From contig NZ_CP197417.1 in assembly GCF_052161615.1 (NCBI RefSeq), positions 2,790,001-2,854,000 of the forward strand: a stretch of DNA of 64,000 bases, read 5' to 3'. The position numbers and the translations under genes were made by a program. Below are positions 1 through 9,204 of the stretch, one piece after another. Numbering within the stretch: position 1 is the stretch's first letter; every line of letters begins with the position of its first letter. Under the pieces are notes generated by a model. It worked only from the letters and a program-made list of their open reading frames with translations. It was not told where the DNA came from and did no database searches. This DNA is from Aeoliella sp052161615 (GTDB taxonomy: Bacteria; Planctomycetota; Planctomycetia; Pirellulales; Lacipirellulaceae).

Positions 1-1242
1 TCTTTGGAAATGTGGCTCACCGTGAGTCCCAGCCGTACCAATCAATTCACCATGGCGGTGGGCTTCGGCCGTACGGCCGATGGGACGATCACGGGTGAAA
101 CGGCCGGCCAGGGTTATGACTACATCATGTTGCAGCCAACTCGGGGACCAGCAGGTGAAGGAAGTCGCGCAGCGATTACTCCCACCAACTTCGCAACCGA
201 AGCCGGCGTTACTCAGCTTGGTCCCGATTTGAGCGATGGATTGCTCCATCACATCGTCGCCACGATGGACAACACCAACATCTCTTACTATGTCGACGGC
301 GCTCCCATCGGATCCGCCCCGATGCAGTACGACAACGCCGGCACACCGACACCGATCACGTTGTCGGATGTATCGAACGATTTGGCCTACCTGGGCCGTT
401 CGCTGTACAACGATCCCTACCTAGCGGGTTCGCTGTTCGAGTTCCGAATTCACAATACAGCCCTGGACGCCGCCGCCGTGGAGAGCGCCTACAGCGTGGG
501 CTGCACCGGGTGCGGGACGGGTCCCGCCCTTGAAGTGAATCGTGACACCGGCGTGGTTCGCCTCACGAATGACCTCGGGTCGCAGAATGTCGTCATCTAC
601 GAGATTGGTTCCGTAGCGGGCGCGATCAACCCCTCCGAATGGGATTCGATTACCAATACGGGTGATGCGGACAGCGGCGGGACCATTGATGCCGACGATT
701 TCTGGGAAGTCACCAGCAGCGAGTCGACGCTGATTTCCGAGCGCAATCCCATTGGGGCGGGTGGCCCGAGTGATGGAGCTCCGCTAAATGCGTCACTGCC
801 CCTGGGCAATCTGTGGGTAAAATCCCCGTATGAAGACTTGACCGCGACGGTTACGGTGCTCGATGCGAGTTTCAACGAATCGACCCTTAGCCTGCCCGTG
901 TTCTACGTGGGCAACGGCGGCGAATCCTTCAGCCGAAGCGACTTCAACGTCGATGGCGACATTGACGCCGACGACTATCAGATCCTGCTAGCGAATCACT
1001 TAGAGGCCCTCGTTGGCGAGACCGCCATCGAAACTTTTGGTTTAGGTGACGTTGATGGTGATCTGGACAACGACTTCGACGATTGGCGTCTGTTCAAGAC
1101 CGACTTCATCGCTGCGAACGGCCTTGCTGCTTTCGCCGCCCTCTCGGGGGCGGTCGTGCCTGAACCGAGCACCTTCGTTCTTGCGTCGCTGGCTACCGTC
1201 GTGCTGCTAGGTCGACGCTCGCGGCGATTTGCACGCCGCTGA
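1..1242 (+). CDS. LamG-like, dockerin and PEP-CTERM secreted protein (5' partial)
   Basis: The reading frame is open to the first base of the window, so the true start lies upstream. The N-terminal part resembles a LamG/concanavalin A-like jellyroll: a run ending in HHIVATMDN and a later LGRSLYND...FRIHN block are typical of that fold. A middle region of about 120 residues follows. Around residues 310-375 two dockerin-type calcium-loop repeats are visible (DFNVDGDIDADDY and GDVDGDLDNDFDD). The C terminus is VPEPSTF, a hydrophobic stretch and an Arg-rich tail, which is the PEP-CTERM signal recognised by exosortase. An exported, surface-sorted carbohydrate-binding protein is inferred; the ligand is unknown. 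It heads a run of similar genes. Confidence 0.8.
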   Translation, partial: SLEMWLTVSPSRTNQFTMAVGFGRTADGTITGETAGQGYDYIMLQPTRGPAGEGSRAAITPTNFATEAGVTQLGPDLSDGLLHHIVATMDNTNISYYVDGAPIGSAPMQYDNAGTPTPITLSDVSNDLAYLGRSLYNDPYLAGSLFEFRIHNTALDAAAVESAYSVGCTGCGTGPALEVNRDTGVVRLTNDLGSQNVVIYEIGSVAGAINPSEWDSITNTGDADSGGTIDADDFWEVTSSESTLISERNPIGAGGPSDGAPLNASLPLGNLWVKSPYEDLTATVTVLDASFNESTLSLPVFYVGNGGESFSRSDFNVDGDIDADDYQILLANHLEALVGETAIETFGLGDVDGDLDNDFDDWRLFKTDFIAANGLAAFAALSGAVVPEPSTFVLASLATVVLLGRRSRRFARR

Positions 1243-1325
1243 GGTCTCAAGCGTCGTGTGATTTATTGTCTATCGTTCGTGATTCTCATCTTGCCTCTTC
1301 AGACTTACCTGCTCGGAGTTGACTC

Positions 1326-2228
1326 ATGAAAAGAATTGGTGCGTGGCTCGCCGTGATGGTGGCGAGTGTTTGCCTAGCTGCCAATAGCTCGGCGGCGACG
1401 ATGGCTTACTGGGACTTTGAAGACGGTGTTGACGGTCAGGAGTTCACCCCCACCGGACAGCCGAACGGCAGCGGCGGCTCTGTCGACACGGTCAATGGCA
1501 TCTTGATGCGTGGGTGGAACGAACAGTACGGCCCGGCCTTTACTTCGCAGACATCAGCGGGCAGCGGATTGGCAATGAACCTGGAAATCAACGCCGCGGG
1601 CGGTGACAACACCTCGGACGGCTACGTAACGGAAGGCGCACTCCACGGTTGGTCCCCCACGCAGTGGACCATTGAAACAACGGTGAACCTGCGAGCCATC
1701 AATGGCTGGCGAACACTAATCGGTCGCGATGGATCGAGTCAGGGCGAACCGGAGTCAGATTTTTACCTGGTGAAGAATGGCATCGACAACAAGTTCCGTA
1801 TCAACATCGACACCGTGGGCGGCACACGTTGGGTGCTCGATGGGGAGCCGGTCGGAGGGGTGCAGACTGATACGTGGTACGCACTCGCAGCCCGCAGCGA
1901 CGGACAAACGCTGTCGCTATGGCTGGACGAAGGTAACGGATACCAGATGCTCAGCTCGCTGGATATGTCAGCGCAGAGCGTGGCCCAAAACGCTCTGCCT
2001 GGAACGAACATCGGATGGACTTTTGGTCGAGGCTGGTACGGCGGCGGCTTCGTCGACCATGTCGATGGCCTCATGGACGACGTGCGATTTAGCGACGTCG
2101 CGCTCGATGCGAGCCAGTTGCTGCCCTTGCGAGTAGTTCCTGAGCCCGCCACCTATTGGACGCTCCTCGCGTCGCTGATGGCAGCCCTAACGTGGCGACG
2201 CCGCTTTGCGGCGGTCGCAGTCAAGTAA
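1326..2228 (+). CDS. LamG-like PEP-CTERM protein
   Basis: A 300-residue exported protein. Residues 1-24 are a signal peptide (charged MKR, hydrophobic core, AAT cleavage region). Residues about 25-270 form one LamG/concanavalin A-like domain (WTIETTVNLR, GWRTLIGRDG, WTFGRGWYGGGFVDHVDG), ending in VPEPATY plus a transmembrane stretch and an Arg tail (PEP-CTERM). There is no dockerin repeat, unlike the neighbours. The LamG domain is closely similar to that of the next gene, so the two probably arose by tandem duplication. A GGAG sequence a few bases before the ATG supports the start. The partner or glycan bound cannot be read from sequence. Confidence 0.85.
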   Translation: MKRIGAWLAVMVASVCLAANSSAATMAYWDFEDGVDGQEFTPTGQPNGSGGSVDTVNGILMRGWNEQYGPAFTSQTSAGSGLAMNLEINAAGGDNTSDGYVTEGALHGWSPTQWTIETTVNLRAINGWRTLIGRDGSSQGEPESDFYLVKNGIDNKFRINIDTVGGTRWVLDGEPVGGVQTDTWYALAARSDGQTLSLWLDEGNGYQMLSSLDMSAQSVAQNALPGTNIGWTFGRGWYGGGFVDHVDGLMDDVRFSDVALDASQLLPLRVVPEPATYWTLLASLMAALTWRRRFAAVAVK

Positions 2229-2288
2229 ACAACGCTTCGATGAGCCTTTGGCTTCTACGATATTTCGATTGACCTCGAGTGGAGACAC

Positions 2289-3821
2289 ATGATGAAGTCT
2301 TGCATACCGGATGGTATTGCGTGGCGTGCCCTGCAAGGGGTCCTGACCGCTGCCCTGTTGCTTTGCGTATCCGCGACGACGCACGCCGTCACCATCGCCA
2401 ACTGGAATTTTGAGGATGGAACGGATGGCGCGGAATTCACGCCTGCAGGGGCCGAGAATGGAAGCGGGGGTTCTGTGGACACCGCTAGCGGCATTCTGAT
2501 GCGTGGGTACAACGAACAGTACGGGGCGGCATTTACATCGCAGACCGCAAGTGGCAGCGGATTGGCAATGAACCTGGAGATCAACCCAGGCGCGGGCGAT
2601 ACGACTTCGGACGGCTATGTGACCGAGGGGGCTTTGCACAACTGGTCGCCAACGGCCTGGACCATCGAGACTACGGTCAATCTGCGAAACGTGGATGGAT
2701 GGCGAACGCTAATTGGTCGTGATGGTTCCAGTTCGACCCCGGCCGAGCCGGAATCCGACTTCTACCTGCAGAAGAACAATATCGATGGGCGATTCCGAGT
2801 CAACTTCGACACGGTGGGTGGCCAGCGATGGGTATTGGACGGTGCACTGGAGGATGGAGTTCAGGCCAACACTTGGTACGCGATCGCCGTCGTGAGTGAC
2901 GGCCAGAACCTGTCCATGTGGGTAGACGATGGTTTTCAAGGCTATCAGCAGGTGGGAACAGTGGATATGTCTGCTCAAACCGCCGCGAATAACGCCCTCA
3001 GGCCAAGTGCGGCGGGCTGGACCTTCGGTCGTGGCTGGTACAACGGTGGGTTTGTCGACCACGTCGATGGCATCATGGACAACATCAAGTTCAGCGACAC
3101 GGCACTAACTCCCGCCGAGTTTGTTGGACTGGATCTCGCAGCGAATACGTTGACCCTTGTGGTGAACCCCGACACGGGCGAGGCGAGCCTGAAGAACAAC
3201 AGTTCGGAGGAAATCTCGTTCGACTACTATCGAATTGACAGCCCCACCGACGGAGCTTTGCTCACAGCGAACTACAACGGCACCACGGGCTGGAACTCGC
3301 TGAGCGATCAAAACACCGATTCGATCGGTCCCAACCCGGGGCAATCGTGGGACGAGGTATCTGGCGTTACGTCGGCCAACCTGCTGGTCGAACAGTTCTT
3401 GCTCGGTGATACCACGCTCGCGCCGGGGGCGTCCGTGTCGCTGGGAGCTCCCATTAGTACTTCGCTACTTGGGGAAGACTTGGAGTTTCGGTTCTCGTCG
3501 GTGGGTGGTCCGTTGATGCGATCGCTGGTTGTCTTCGATGCCGGTGGCGCGGTCGAGGGCGATTTCAATGGCGATGGTGTCGTCAATCTAGCTGACTACA
3601 CCGTGTGGCGCGACAACCTCGGAGCCGTCGAGGACGACACGGTTCTTAGTGGCAACGGGAATGGCGGAGTCGTGGATGCAACCGACTACCAGCTGTGGAA
3701 AACGAACTTCGGAGCAGGTGGCGCCGGCGCCATCGTGGCAGGCGCAGCCTCTGTACCCGAACCTGCGACACTCATCGTCGCCGGTTTGATGGTATTGGGT
3801 GCCGCGTGGCGCCGGCGCTAA
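2289..3821 (+). CDS. LamG-like, dockerin and PEP-CTERM protein (paralogue of preceding gene)
   Basis: A 510-residue exported protein: signal peptide (about 1-33), LamG-like domain (about 35-275), a linker beta region, dockerin-like calcium loops (GDFNGDGVVNLADYTVW, and a second partly degenerate loop with DATDYQLWKTNFG), and a VPEPATL PEP-CTERM tail. The LamG part matches the preceding protein at roughly seven residues in ten by eye and keeps the same motifs, so one is a duplicate of the other with the dockerin gained or lost. Two adjacent ATGs (2289 and 2292) are possible starts. It is likely sorted to the outer surface by exosortase. Confidence 0.87.
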   Translation: MMKSCIPDGIAWRALQGVLTAALLLCVSATTHAVTIANWNFEDGTDGAEFTPAGAENGSGGSVDTASGILMRGYNEQYGAAFTSQTASGSGLAMNLEINPGAGDTTSDGYVTEGALHNWSPTAWTIETTVNLRNVDGWRTLIGRDGSSSTPAEPESDFYLQKNNIDGRFRVNFDTVGGQRWVLDGALEDGVQANTWYAIAVVSDGQNLSMWVDDGFQGYQQVGTVDMSAQTAANNALRPSAAGWTFGRGWYNGGFVDHVDGIMDNIKFSDTALTPAEFVGLDLAANTLTLVVNPDTGEASLKNNSSEEISFDYYRIDSPTDGALLTANYNGTTGWNSLSDQNTDSIGPNPGQSWDEVSGVTSANLLVEQFLLGDTTLAPGASVSLGAPISTSLLGEDLEFRFSSVGGPLMRSLVVFDAGGAVEGDFNGDGVVNLADYTVWRDNLGAVEDDTVLSGNGNGGVVDATDYQLWKTNFGAGGAGAIVAGAASVPEPATLIVAGLMVLGAAWRRR

Positions 3822-3855
3822 CCTAAATGGGTCGATCAACTCGTCCGGATTACGA

Positions 3856-4287
3856 ATGGCAATTATGATCGCGCGAAAGTCACCTACTTGGGCTTCGAAG
3901 TTGGCAGCTCTGCCTTTGCTGATGTTGCCTCTGGTGGGCTGCGATGGGCAGTCGAGCGCTACCACTACGTTGTCGGGGCAGGTGACAATCGGCGGACAGC
4001 CTATTCCGTCGGACGCGACGGCAACGGTTTCTTTCCGGCCGATCGGCGGCCAGAAGGCACAACCCGTTTCCGCGCTGATCGCTGATGGCGCGTACCAATG
4101 CGACGATGTGCCCCTCGGTGCCGTCGTCGCGGAGTTCGACATTCGCCAGCCTGTGGGACCTATGAAGACAAGTGCTCGCACAGGCGCCCAGTACCAGGAA
4201 GAAAAGTCGCTGGTCCCAGCCGCCCATGCAGCAGGGATCGAATTCGAAGTAAAAGCCGGCGACGAGAGCCGTAGCTTCGAGTTGTAA
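3856..4287 (+). CDS. Planctomycete-type lipoprotein with carboxypeptidase-regulatory-like fold
   Basis: About 143 residues from the ATG at 3856 (3865 is an alternative; the longest frame would overlap the preceding gene's end). The N terminus is a lipobox signal: a hydrophobic run ending LPLVGCDGQ, lipidated at Cys. The mature part begins with LSGQVTIGGQPIP, the usual opening of small beta-sandwich proteins found next to DUF1559 genes in planctomycetes, and continues TATVSFRPI. It lies 105 nt upstream of a DUF1559 gene, which is the customary pairing. The function is unknown; a periplasmic lipoprotein is inferred. Confidence 0.75.
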   Translation: MAIMIARKSPTWASKLAALPLLMLPLVGCDGQSSATTTLSGQVTIGGQPIPSDATATVSFRPIGGQKAQPVSALIADGAYQCDDVPLGAVVAEFDIRQPVGPMKTSARTGAQYQEEKSLVPAAHAAGIEFEVKAGDESRSFEL

Positions 4288-4392
4288 GAATTCAGATCTC
4301 ACTACCCAGTGAAAACGGATCGGATGATCAAGAGGACTGCGAGTCATCAGAAGTAAAATGTCTCGTGGGCTCTATTTTTACGGAGAGTTATT

Positions 4393-5487
4393 GTGAGCAG
4401 CACTTATCGAAAACCAGGTTTTACGCTCGTCGAGCTGCTGGTTGTAATTGCAATCATCGGCATTCTCGTTGCGCTGTTGTTACCTGCCGTACAAGCGGCG
4501 CGAGAGGCAGCTCGTCGGACGCAATGCACGAACGGCCTGCGGCAGCTTTCGCTGGCGATGCTGAACTACGAGAGCGCCCGCAAAGGCCTTCCCCCTGTTG
4601 CGGCCGCGTGGAATCAGGCCGATTTGCAGAAACTTTACGCTCCGGGCATGGGCCCGCCTACGGCGACCGGCTGGTACGACGACCACGGCTGGTACGTGCC
4701 GCTGTTGCCGTACATCGAGCAAGCTAACGTCGAGGACGTGGGTAACCCCGACGCGTCGCTCAGCCATGCGAGTAACGAGGCCGTACGCCGAACGTACATT
4801 CCGCTCCACGCGTGCCCTTCCGATGTCGGATTGCAGCAGAACGAATGGAACAACGCTAACTGGGCGCGACTTCGCTCGAACTACGTCGTCAACGGCGGGA
4901 ATACGGTTTATGGGCAGCACAACATCACACGCACTTGCCCTGCGACTTATCCGCAGTGCCGAGAGTTTTTCGGAGCACCATTCATTCCCCGGAAAGTGGG
5001 CAAGCTCGCCAAGATCACCGATGGCACCTCCAATACGTTGATGATGGCCGAGATCGCCGTACTGCCAACGACCATCGAGTGGGGTGGCCCCTACTCGGAT
5101 GCCCAGACTGCGCTCGGCGGGCAAGTGTTCACGGGATACAACACCCCCAATTCGCCACTCCCCGACGGGCTTTGCCGAATTGGCGAATGGTGGTCCGCAG
5201 CTTCGGTGAAGTCGGCGTGGGCGGAAGCCCAGCTGCCCCTCACGGCCGGCGGGCAGCCCGGAAGCGTCGCCACGTTCTCGTCCCGCGATCCCGCAATTCC
5301 TCCAGACACGGACGATGGAACGGGGCACAAACAACAGCACGTCGCGGCACGCAGTAAGCACCCTGGCGGCGTGAATGCCTCGATGTGCGATGGCTCGGTG
5401 GGCTTCTACACCGACGATGTCGATGCTGTGTATTGGAACGAGCTGACGAGCGCCGCGAGCGGTGTTCCCGCCCGACCCACCAACTAG
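4393..5487 (+). CDS. DUF1559 pilin-like secreted protein
   Basis: A 364-residue protein with a type IV pilin-like N-terminal methylation motif: GFTLVELLVVIAIIGILVAL, where F is the processed residue, followed by the hydrophobic helix and PAVQAAREAARR. The body has the DUF1559 signature: ALLNYE-like, CPSD, a TSNTLMMAE-type turn and a C-terminal HPGGVNASMCDGSVGF block. The start is GTG at 4393, preceded by GGAGAG at a proper distance. The family is massively expanded in Planctomycetes; a pseudopilin-type structural role is assumed but unproven. It follows a lipoprotein gene. Confidence 0.92.
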   Translation: MSSTYRKPGFTLVELLVVIAIIGILVALLLPAVQAAREAARRTQCTNGLRQLSLAMLNYESARKGLPPVAAAWNQADLQKLYAPGMGPPTATGWYDDHGWYVPLLPYIEQANVEDVGNPDASLSHASNEAVRRTYIPLHACPSDVGLQQNEWNNANWARLRSNYVVNGGNTVYGQHNITRTCPATYPQCREFFGAPFIPRKVGKLAKITDGTSNTLMMAEIAVLPTTIEWGGPYSDAQTALGGQVFTGYNTPNSPLPDGLCRIGEWWSAASVKSAWAEAQLPLTAGGQPGSVATFSSRDPAIPPDTDDGTGHKQQHVAARSKHPGGVNASMCDGSVGFYTDDVDAVYWNELTSAASGVPARPTN

Positions 5488-5556
5488 CGTCAAGCCGGGA
5501 AGCTCGGCGCATTGAACTTACCTTCGAAACTCGACTTCCCCGCTAGCGATTGCATC

Positions 5557-7593
5557 ATGAGATTCAGCCCGAGCATTACTTTATTCGCCTGCGGGCTGTC
5601 TTTGGTTTCGGCTTGCGCCACGGCCGCGACTTACCACGTCGAGCGTCTGACGGCGGATCTTCATATCCCGGTGCAAGCGCAGATCGCACCGGGATATGAC
5701 GATAAAATCTTCGTCGCTCAACTTGGTGGTCGCAGCAGCGATGGAACCGATGGCAACGACATCACCAAGGCCGAAGGGCGGATCGTGGTGTACGATCGCA
5801 ACACAGGCCAAGTGAACTACCAAAATCCCTTTCTCACCATCTCCGATACCAGTCTGCTAGAGCCTTTTGGCGTACCGGAAATCGGCTTGTTCTCGTTCGC
5901 GTTCCACCCCGACTTCGCGACCAACGGTAAGTTCTACGTCAATGTGGCCGTGAACCATACGGGACCCGCCCCGACGGTGGATATGCGAGTGTCGCCGTTC
6001 AAGACCATAGTGCGCGAATACACGGCGAACGTTGCGAACCCCGCTCTGCCGATCACGTCGTCGCGGACGATCTTCGAATTGAACCAACCCGCGGCCAATC
6101 ACAATGGCAGTTGGCTGGGTTTCAATCCCTTAGAGTCTGCCGAAGGTAAGAACTATCTTTATATCACGCAGGGCGACGGCGGCGATCAGCACGACCCCGC
6201 CAACTACGGGCAGAATCCGAACAACTGGTTCGGCACGGTCATGCGGATCGATGTCGACTCCGACGCGTTCGCCGGCGACCCCGCGCGGAACTACGCCATT
6301 CCTTCCGATAATCCCTTCGTCGGAGGTGGCGGCGCTCCGGAGGTGTGGGCCTATGGCCTTCGTAACCCGTGGCGAGCCAGCTTCGATTCAACTACGGGCG
6401 ATTTCTACATTGGCGATGTCGGCCAGGGATATTATGAGGAAGTCAATTTCATCTCCGGCGACAGCCCCGGTGGTCAAAACTTCGGTTGGCGGCTTCGCGA
6501 GGGTGCCCATCCCACGCCGACGGGTGGCGTGGGTGGACCGGCACCCCCGGGTGCCGTTGACCCCATCTACGAGTATCTGCACCCGGGGCGTCCTGGGGCG
6601 ATTCCCGATTTTAGCGGTAGCTCGATCACCGGCGGCGTGATGTACCGCGGCCCGGTGCAAGAGCTGCAAGGGCGTTACATCTTTGCCGACAACGTCAGTG
6701 GGCACATCTGGTCGCTGGACCCAGACGACCCGTATGGCTCGGTGCAGCTCATGGACAACTTCTTCGCCCCCGACCAAGGGCAGATTTTCGGCGTCACGTC
6801 GTTCGACTTCGACCAAGACGGCAATCTGTTGATCGTCGATGGAGCCGGTCAACTGTTCGCGCTGCTTCCGAACGTGGCGGTGACGCTCACCGTCGATCGA
6901 GAAACCGGCTCGATGCAGCTCGGCAACTTCACGGGCGATTCGCTCGACATCCGCTCCTACGAATTGACGTCGGCCAGCGGTGCCATTGAGCCCACTCTGC
7001 TAACCCCCATCGCCGGCAACTTCGATGCGTCACTCACAGGCGACGGCTCGGTCGACGCCAACAACGTGTGGCAGGTACTTTCCGCGACTGGCGATCACTT
7101 CGAGTTTGCCGAGCAGTCCACGGGCACGGCTACCGCGCTAGCTGATCAACAGAGCTTTTCGCTGAGTGCCGCGGACGGTTGGATCCCGAGCCCCACGGAA
7201 GACCTGGTTTTGTCCATCACTCTCGGCGATGGTTCGACGCTTAACGCCTCCGTGCAGTTCTTCGGCAACGACGACTCGGCGTTCGATAGGAGCGATCTCG
7301 ACTTCGATGGCCAACTCGATCCGGACGACTGGGTAATTTTTAACTCGAACCACCTTTCGTCGCTTGCCGGCTTGTCCCCCGCCCAGCAGTACGGTGCCGG
7401 TGACTTGGATGGCGATGGCGATAACGACTTCGACGATTTCCGTCTGTTTAAGGCCGACTACATCGCCGCTCTCGGTGTATCGGCCTTCGCCGAGCTAAGC
7501 GTTCAAGTGCCCGAACCGCACAGTCTGGTCTTGGTTCTGATGGCGTTAGTGGGCGTCGGGGGACCATGGGCGAGGCGCGGTGCCCGCAACTGA
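5557..7593 (+). CDS. PQQ-dependent sugar dehydrogenase-like (GSDH) protein with dockerin and PEP-CTERM
   Basis: About 678 residues from the ATG at 5557, which directly precedes a signal peptide (MRFSPSITLFACGLSLVSAC). Residues about 20-430 look like the soluble aldose/sorbosone dehydrogenase beta-propeller: GLFSFAFHPDFATNGKFYV, YITQGDGGDQHDP, EVWAYGLRNPWRASFD, and a GDVGQGYYEEVNFI block. A beta region and two dockerin-type loops (DFDGQLDPDDWV, GDLDGDGDNDFDDF) follow, then VPEPHSLV with a membrane helix and Arg tail. It is probably a surface or periplasmic PQQ sugar oxidase; whether PQQ is bound is inferred from the family. Confidence 0.85.
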   Translation: MRFSPSITLFACGLSLVSACATAATYHVERLTADLHIPVQAQIAPGYDDKIFVAQLGGRSSDGTDGNDITKAEGRIVVYDRNTGQVNYQNPFLTISDTSLLEPFGVPEIGLFSFAFHPDFATNGKFYVNVAVNHTGPAPTVDMRVSPFKTIVREYTANVANPALPITSSRTIFELNQPAANHNGSWLGFNPLESAEGKNYLYITQGDGGDQHDPANYGQNPNNWFGTVMRIDVDSDAFAGDPARNYAIPSDNPFVGGGGAPEVWAYGLRNPWRASFDSTTGDFYIGDVGQGYYEEVNFISGDSPGGQNFGWRLREGAHPTPTGGVGGPAPPGAVDPIYEYLHPGRPGAIPDFSGSSITGGVMYRGPVQELQGRYIFADNVSGHIWSLDPDDPYGSVQLMDNFFAPDQGQIFGVTSFDFDQDGNLLIVDGAGQLFALLPNVAVTLTVDRETGSMQLGNFTGDSLDIRSYELTSASGAIEPTLLTPIAGNFDASLTGDGSVDANNVWQVLSATGDHFEFAEQSTGTATALADQQSFSLSAADGWIPSPTEDLVLSITLGDGSTLNASVQFFGNDDSAFDRSDLDFDGQLDPDDWVIFNSNHLSSLAGLSPAQQYGAGDLDGDGDNDFDDFRLFKADYIAALGVSAFAELSVQVPEPHSLVLVLMALVGVGGPWARRGARN

Positions 7594-7619
7594 CCAATAG
7601 GCTGTGAAGAAGCAACTTG

Positions 7620-8939
7620 ATGAAGCGTTTATATGTTTGGTTGTTGGCCCTCGTTGCACTTAGTATCGCTCCGGCATCGGGTGCGACCGATGTCCTGCTA
7701 TTCCCGTACTTCGACTCCAACGGAGAGAATGGCGTCTATCTCTCTTGGAGCACCGATGGTCGTCAGTTCTACCCGGTGAATAACGGCCAACCGGTGTTCA
7801 CGCCCCCTGCGTGGCCCGGCCAGGGACTGACACGCGACCCTTCGATTTCGTACAGCGATGGCCAGTACCACATGGTGTGGACTTCCAACTGGGGTGGCAA
7901 TGTGTTCGGGCACGTGTCGTCCCCCGACCTGATGAACTGGTCGACGCCGCAAATCATTCAGCCATTCGCTAGTGGCTTCGAGCAGCCCAACAACGTTTGG
8001 GCCCCCGAGATCTTTCACGACCCCGTCGCGGACGACTTCAAGATCGTCTGGTCGTCGACCCTCGATAGCGAGCTTAACGATGGCGACGGCAGTGGTGACC
8101 CTCACGGCAACGACCATCGCATGTTCTACATCACCACAAGCGACTTCCAGTCGTTTACTGCGCCCGAACTTCTTTTTCAGGACGAGAACTATAGCGTGAT
8201 TGATGCTTTTGTCGCTTACGACGATCGGCAGAACGCACTGGCTGGAGACGACCGTTGGGTGATGGCCCTCAAGCGGGAGCAAGGTGTTGCCCAAGGTGGC
8301 AAGAACATTCGCCTCGCATTCAGCGATCCGGACATTGCTCCCAGCAGCTTTGGCGACACAACGGCCCCCGTCGCCGGTCCTGGCTCGGCCATTCGCCCGG
8401 GGGAAGATGCGGAGGGTCCGTCGCTGGTGTATTGGCAAGACGAATGGCTGCTGTACTGGGACTCTTACACCCGCGGGCACTATTCGATGGCTAGTTCACC
8501 GGACCTCGTTACCTGGACCGATCGAACGATCGACTTAGACTTTCCGGTCGCGCACCCTAGGCATGGTAGCGTGTTCGTCGCCAACACCGCCAACATTGCC
8601 TGGGACATCGTATTCCCCGGCGATCTCAATGGCGATGGCGATTTGAACTACGCCGATTGGCAGACCTTCAGCCAGTACCACCTCGCCGACCTGTCCGGCC
8701 TCGCTGCGATGGAGCAGGCACGGCGGGGCGACATGGATGGCGATGGCGACAATGACTTCGACGATTTCCGGCTGTTCAAGCAGAGTTACTTGAGCATCAA
8801 TGGCTCTGGAAGTTTCGCCCAGCTTTTCACGCGAGTCCCCGAACCATCGACCTGGGTGGTCTTGGGGCTCGGGCTAGTAACTCTGGGAGCTCTCCAATCA
8901 AAACGTCGCACTTTTCGCCGGGCTTCGCAGGCTGTATAG
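7620..8939 (+). CDS. GH43-like five-bladed propeller protein with dockerin and PEP-CTERM
   Basis: About 439 residues; ATG at 7620 preferred over TTG at 7617, with GAAGAAG 7 nt upstream. A signal peptide ends near ASG/ATD. The catalytic-type part resembles glycoside hydrolase family 43 and related beta-fructofuranosidase propellers: LTRDPSISYSDGQYHMVW (the RDP motif with its acidic residue), PDLMNWS, and NNVWAPEIFHD (a WAPE motif). Two dockerin loops (GDLNGDGDLNYADW, GDMDGDGDNDFDDF) and VPEPSTW PEP-CTERM follow. It likely acts on arabinan- or xylan-type polymers at the cell surface; the exact substrate is not readable. Confidence 0.8.
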   Translation: MKRLYVWLLALVALSIAPASGATDVLLFPYFDSNGENGVYLSWSTDGRQFYPVNNGQPVFTPPAWPGQGLTRDPSISYSDGQYHMVWTSNWGGNVFGHVSSPDLMNWSTPQIIQPFASGFEQPNNVWAPEIFHDPVADDFKIVWSSTLDSELNDGDGSGDPHGNDHRMFYITTSDFQSFTAPELLFQDENYSVIDAFVAYDDRQNALAGDDRWVMALKREQGVAQGGKNIRLAFSDPDIAPSSFGDTTAPVAGPGSAIRPGEDAEGPSLVYWQDEWLLYWDSYTRGHYSMASSPDLVTWTDRTIDLDFPVAHPRHGSVFVANTANIAWDIVFPGDLNGDGDLNYADWQTFSQYHLADLSGLAAMEQARRGDMDGDGDNDFDDFRLFKQSYLSINGSGSFAQLFTRVPEPSTWVVLGLGLVTLGALQSKRRTFRRASQAV

Positions 8940-8984
8940 CCCCACCAAGCCTGGTGAGAGTGGCGATTTGCCTCCCCGCCAATC

Positions 8985-9188
8985 GTGAGCTACCTTTTCG
9001 ATGGTGCATTCCACGATCTCGGGCAACTCATCGCCATGCGACCACTCGTCGTCCTCACCGCCATCATCATTGCCGCCACGCGGGTCACGCCGTTCGACCT
9101 CGCGGGCATTGATATTGGAGTCGATCACGTCGGCGAGATGACGCTAACCATCATCATCCTCATCGGCTTGTTTTTCACGCTCGAGTAG
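8985..9188 (+). CDS. Small two-helix membrane protein, uncertain
   Basis: A 67-residue frame starting at GTG (8985) or, with 50 residues, at ATG 9036. From the ATG the protein has two hydrophobic helices (RPLVVLTAIIIAAT and TLTIIILIGLFFTLE) separated by an acidic turn with DLAGIDIGVDHVGE. No clear ribosome binding site is seen for either start. It sits alone between the GH43-like gene and the convergent aminopeptidase. The hydrophobic pattern argues for a real small membrane protein; no family recognised. Confidence 0.4.
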   Translation: MSYLFDGAFHDLGQLIAMRPLVVLTAIIIAATRVTPFDLAGIDIGVDHVGEMTLTIIILIGLFFTLE

Positions 9189-9204
9189 CCCTTCGCGGCG
9201 AGCG

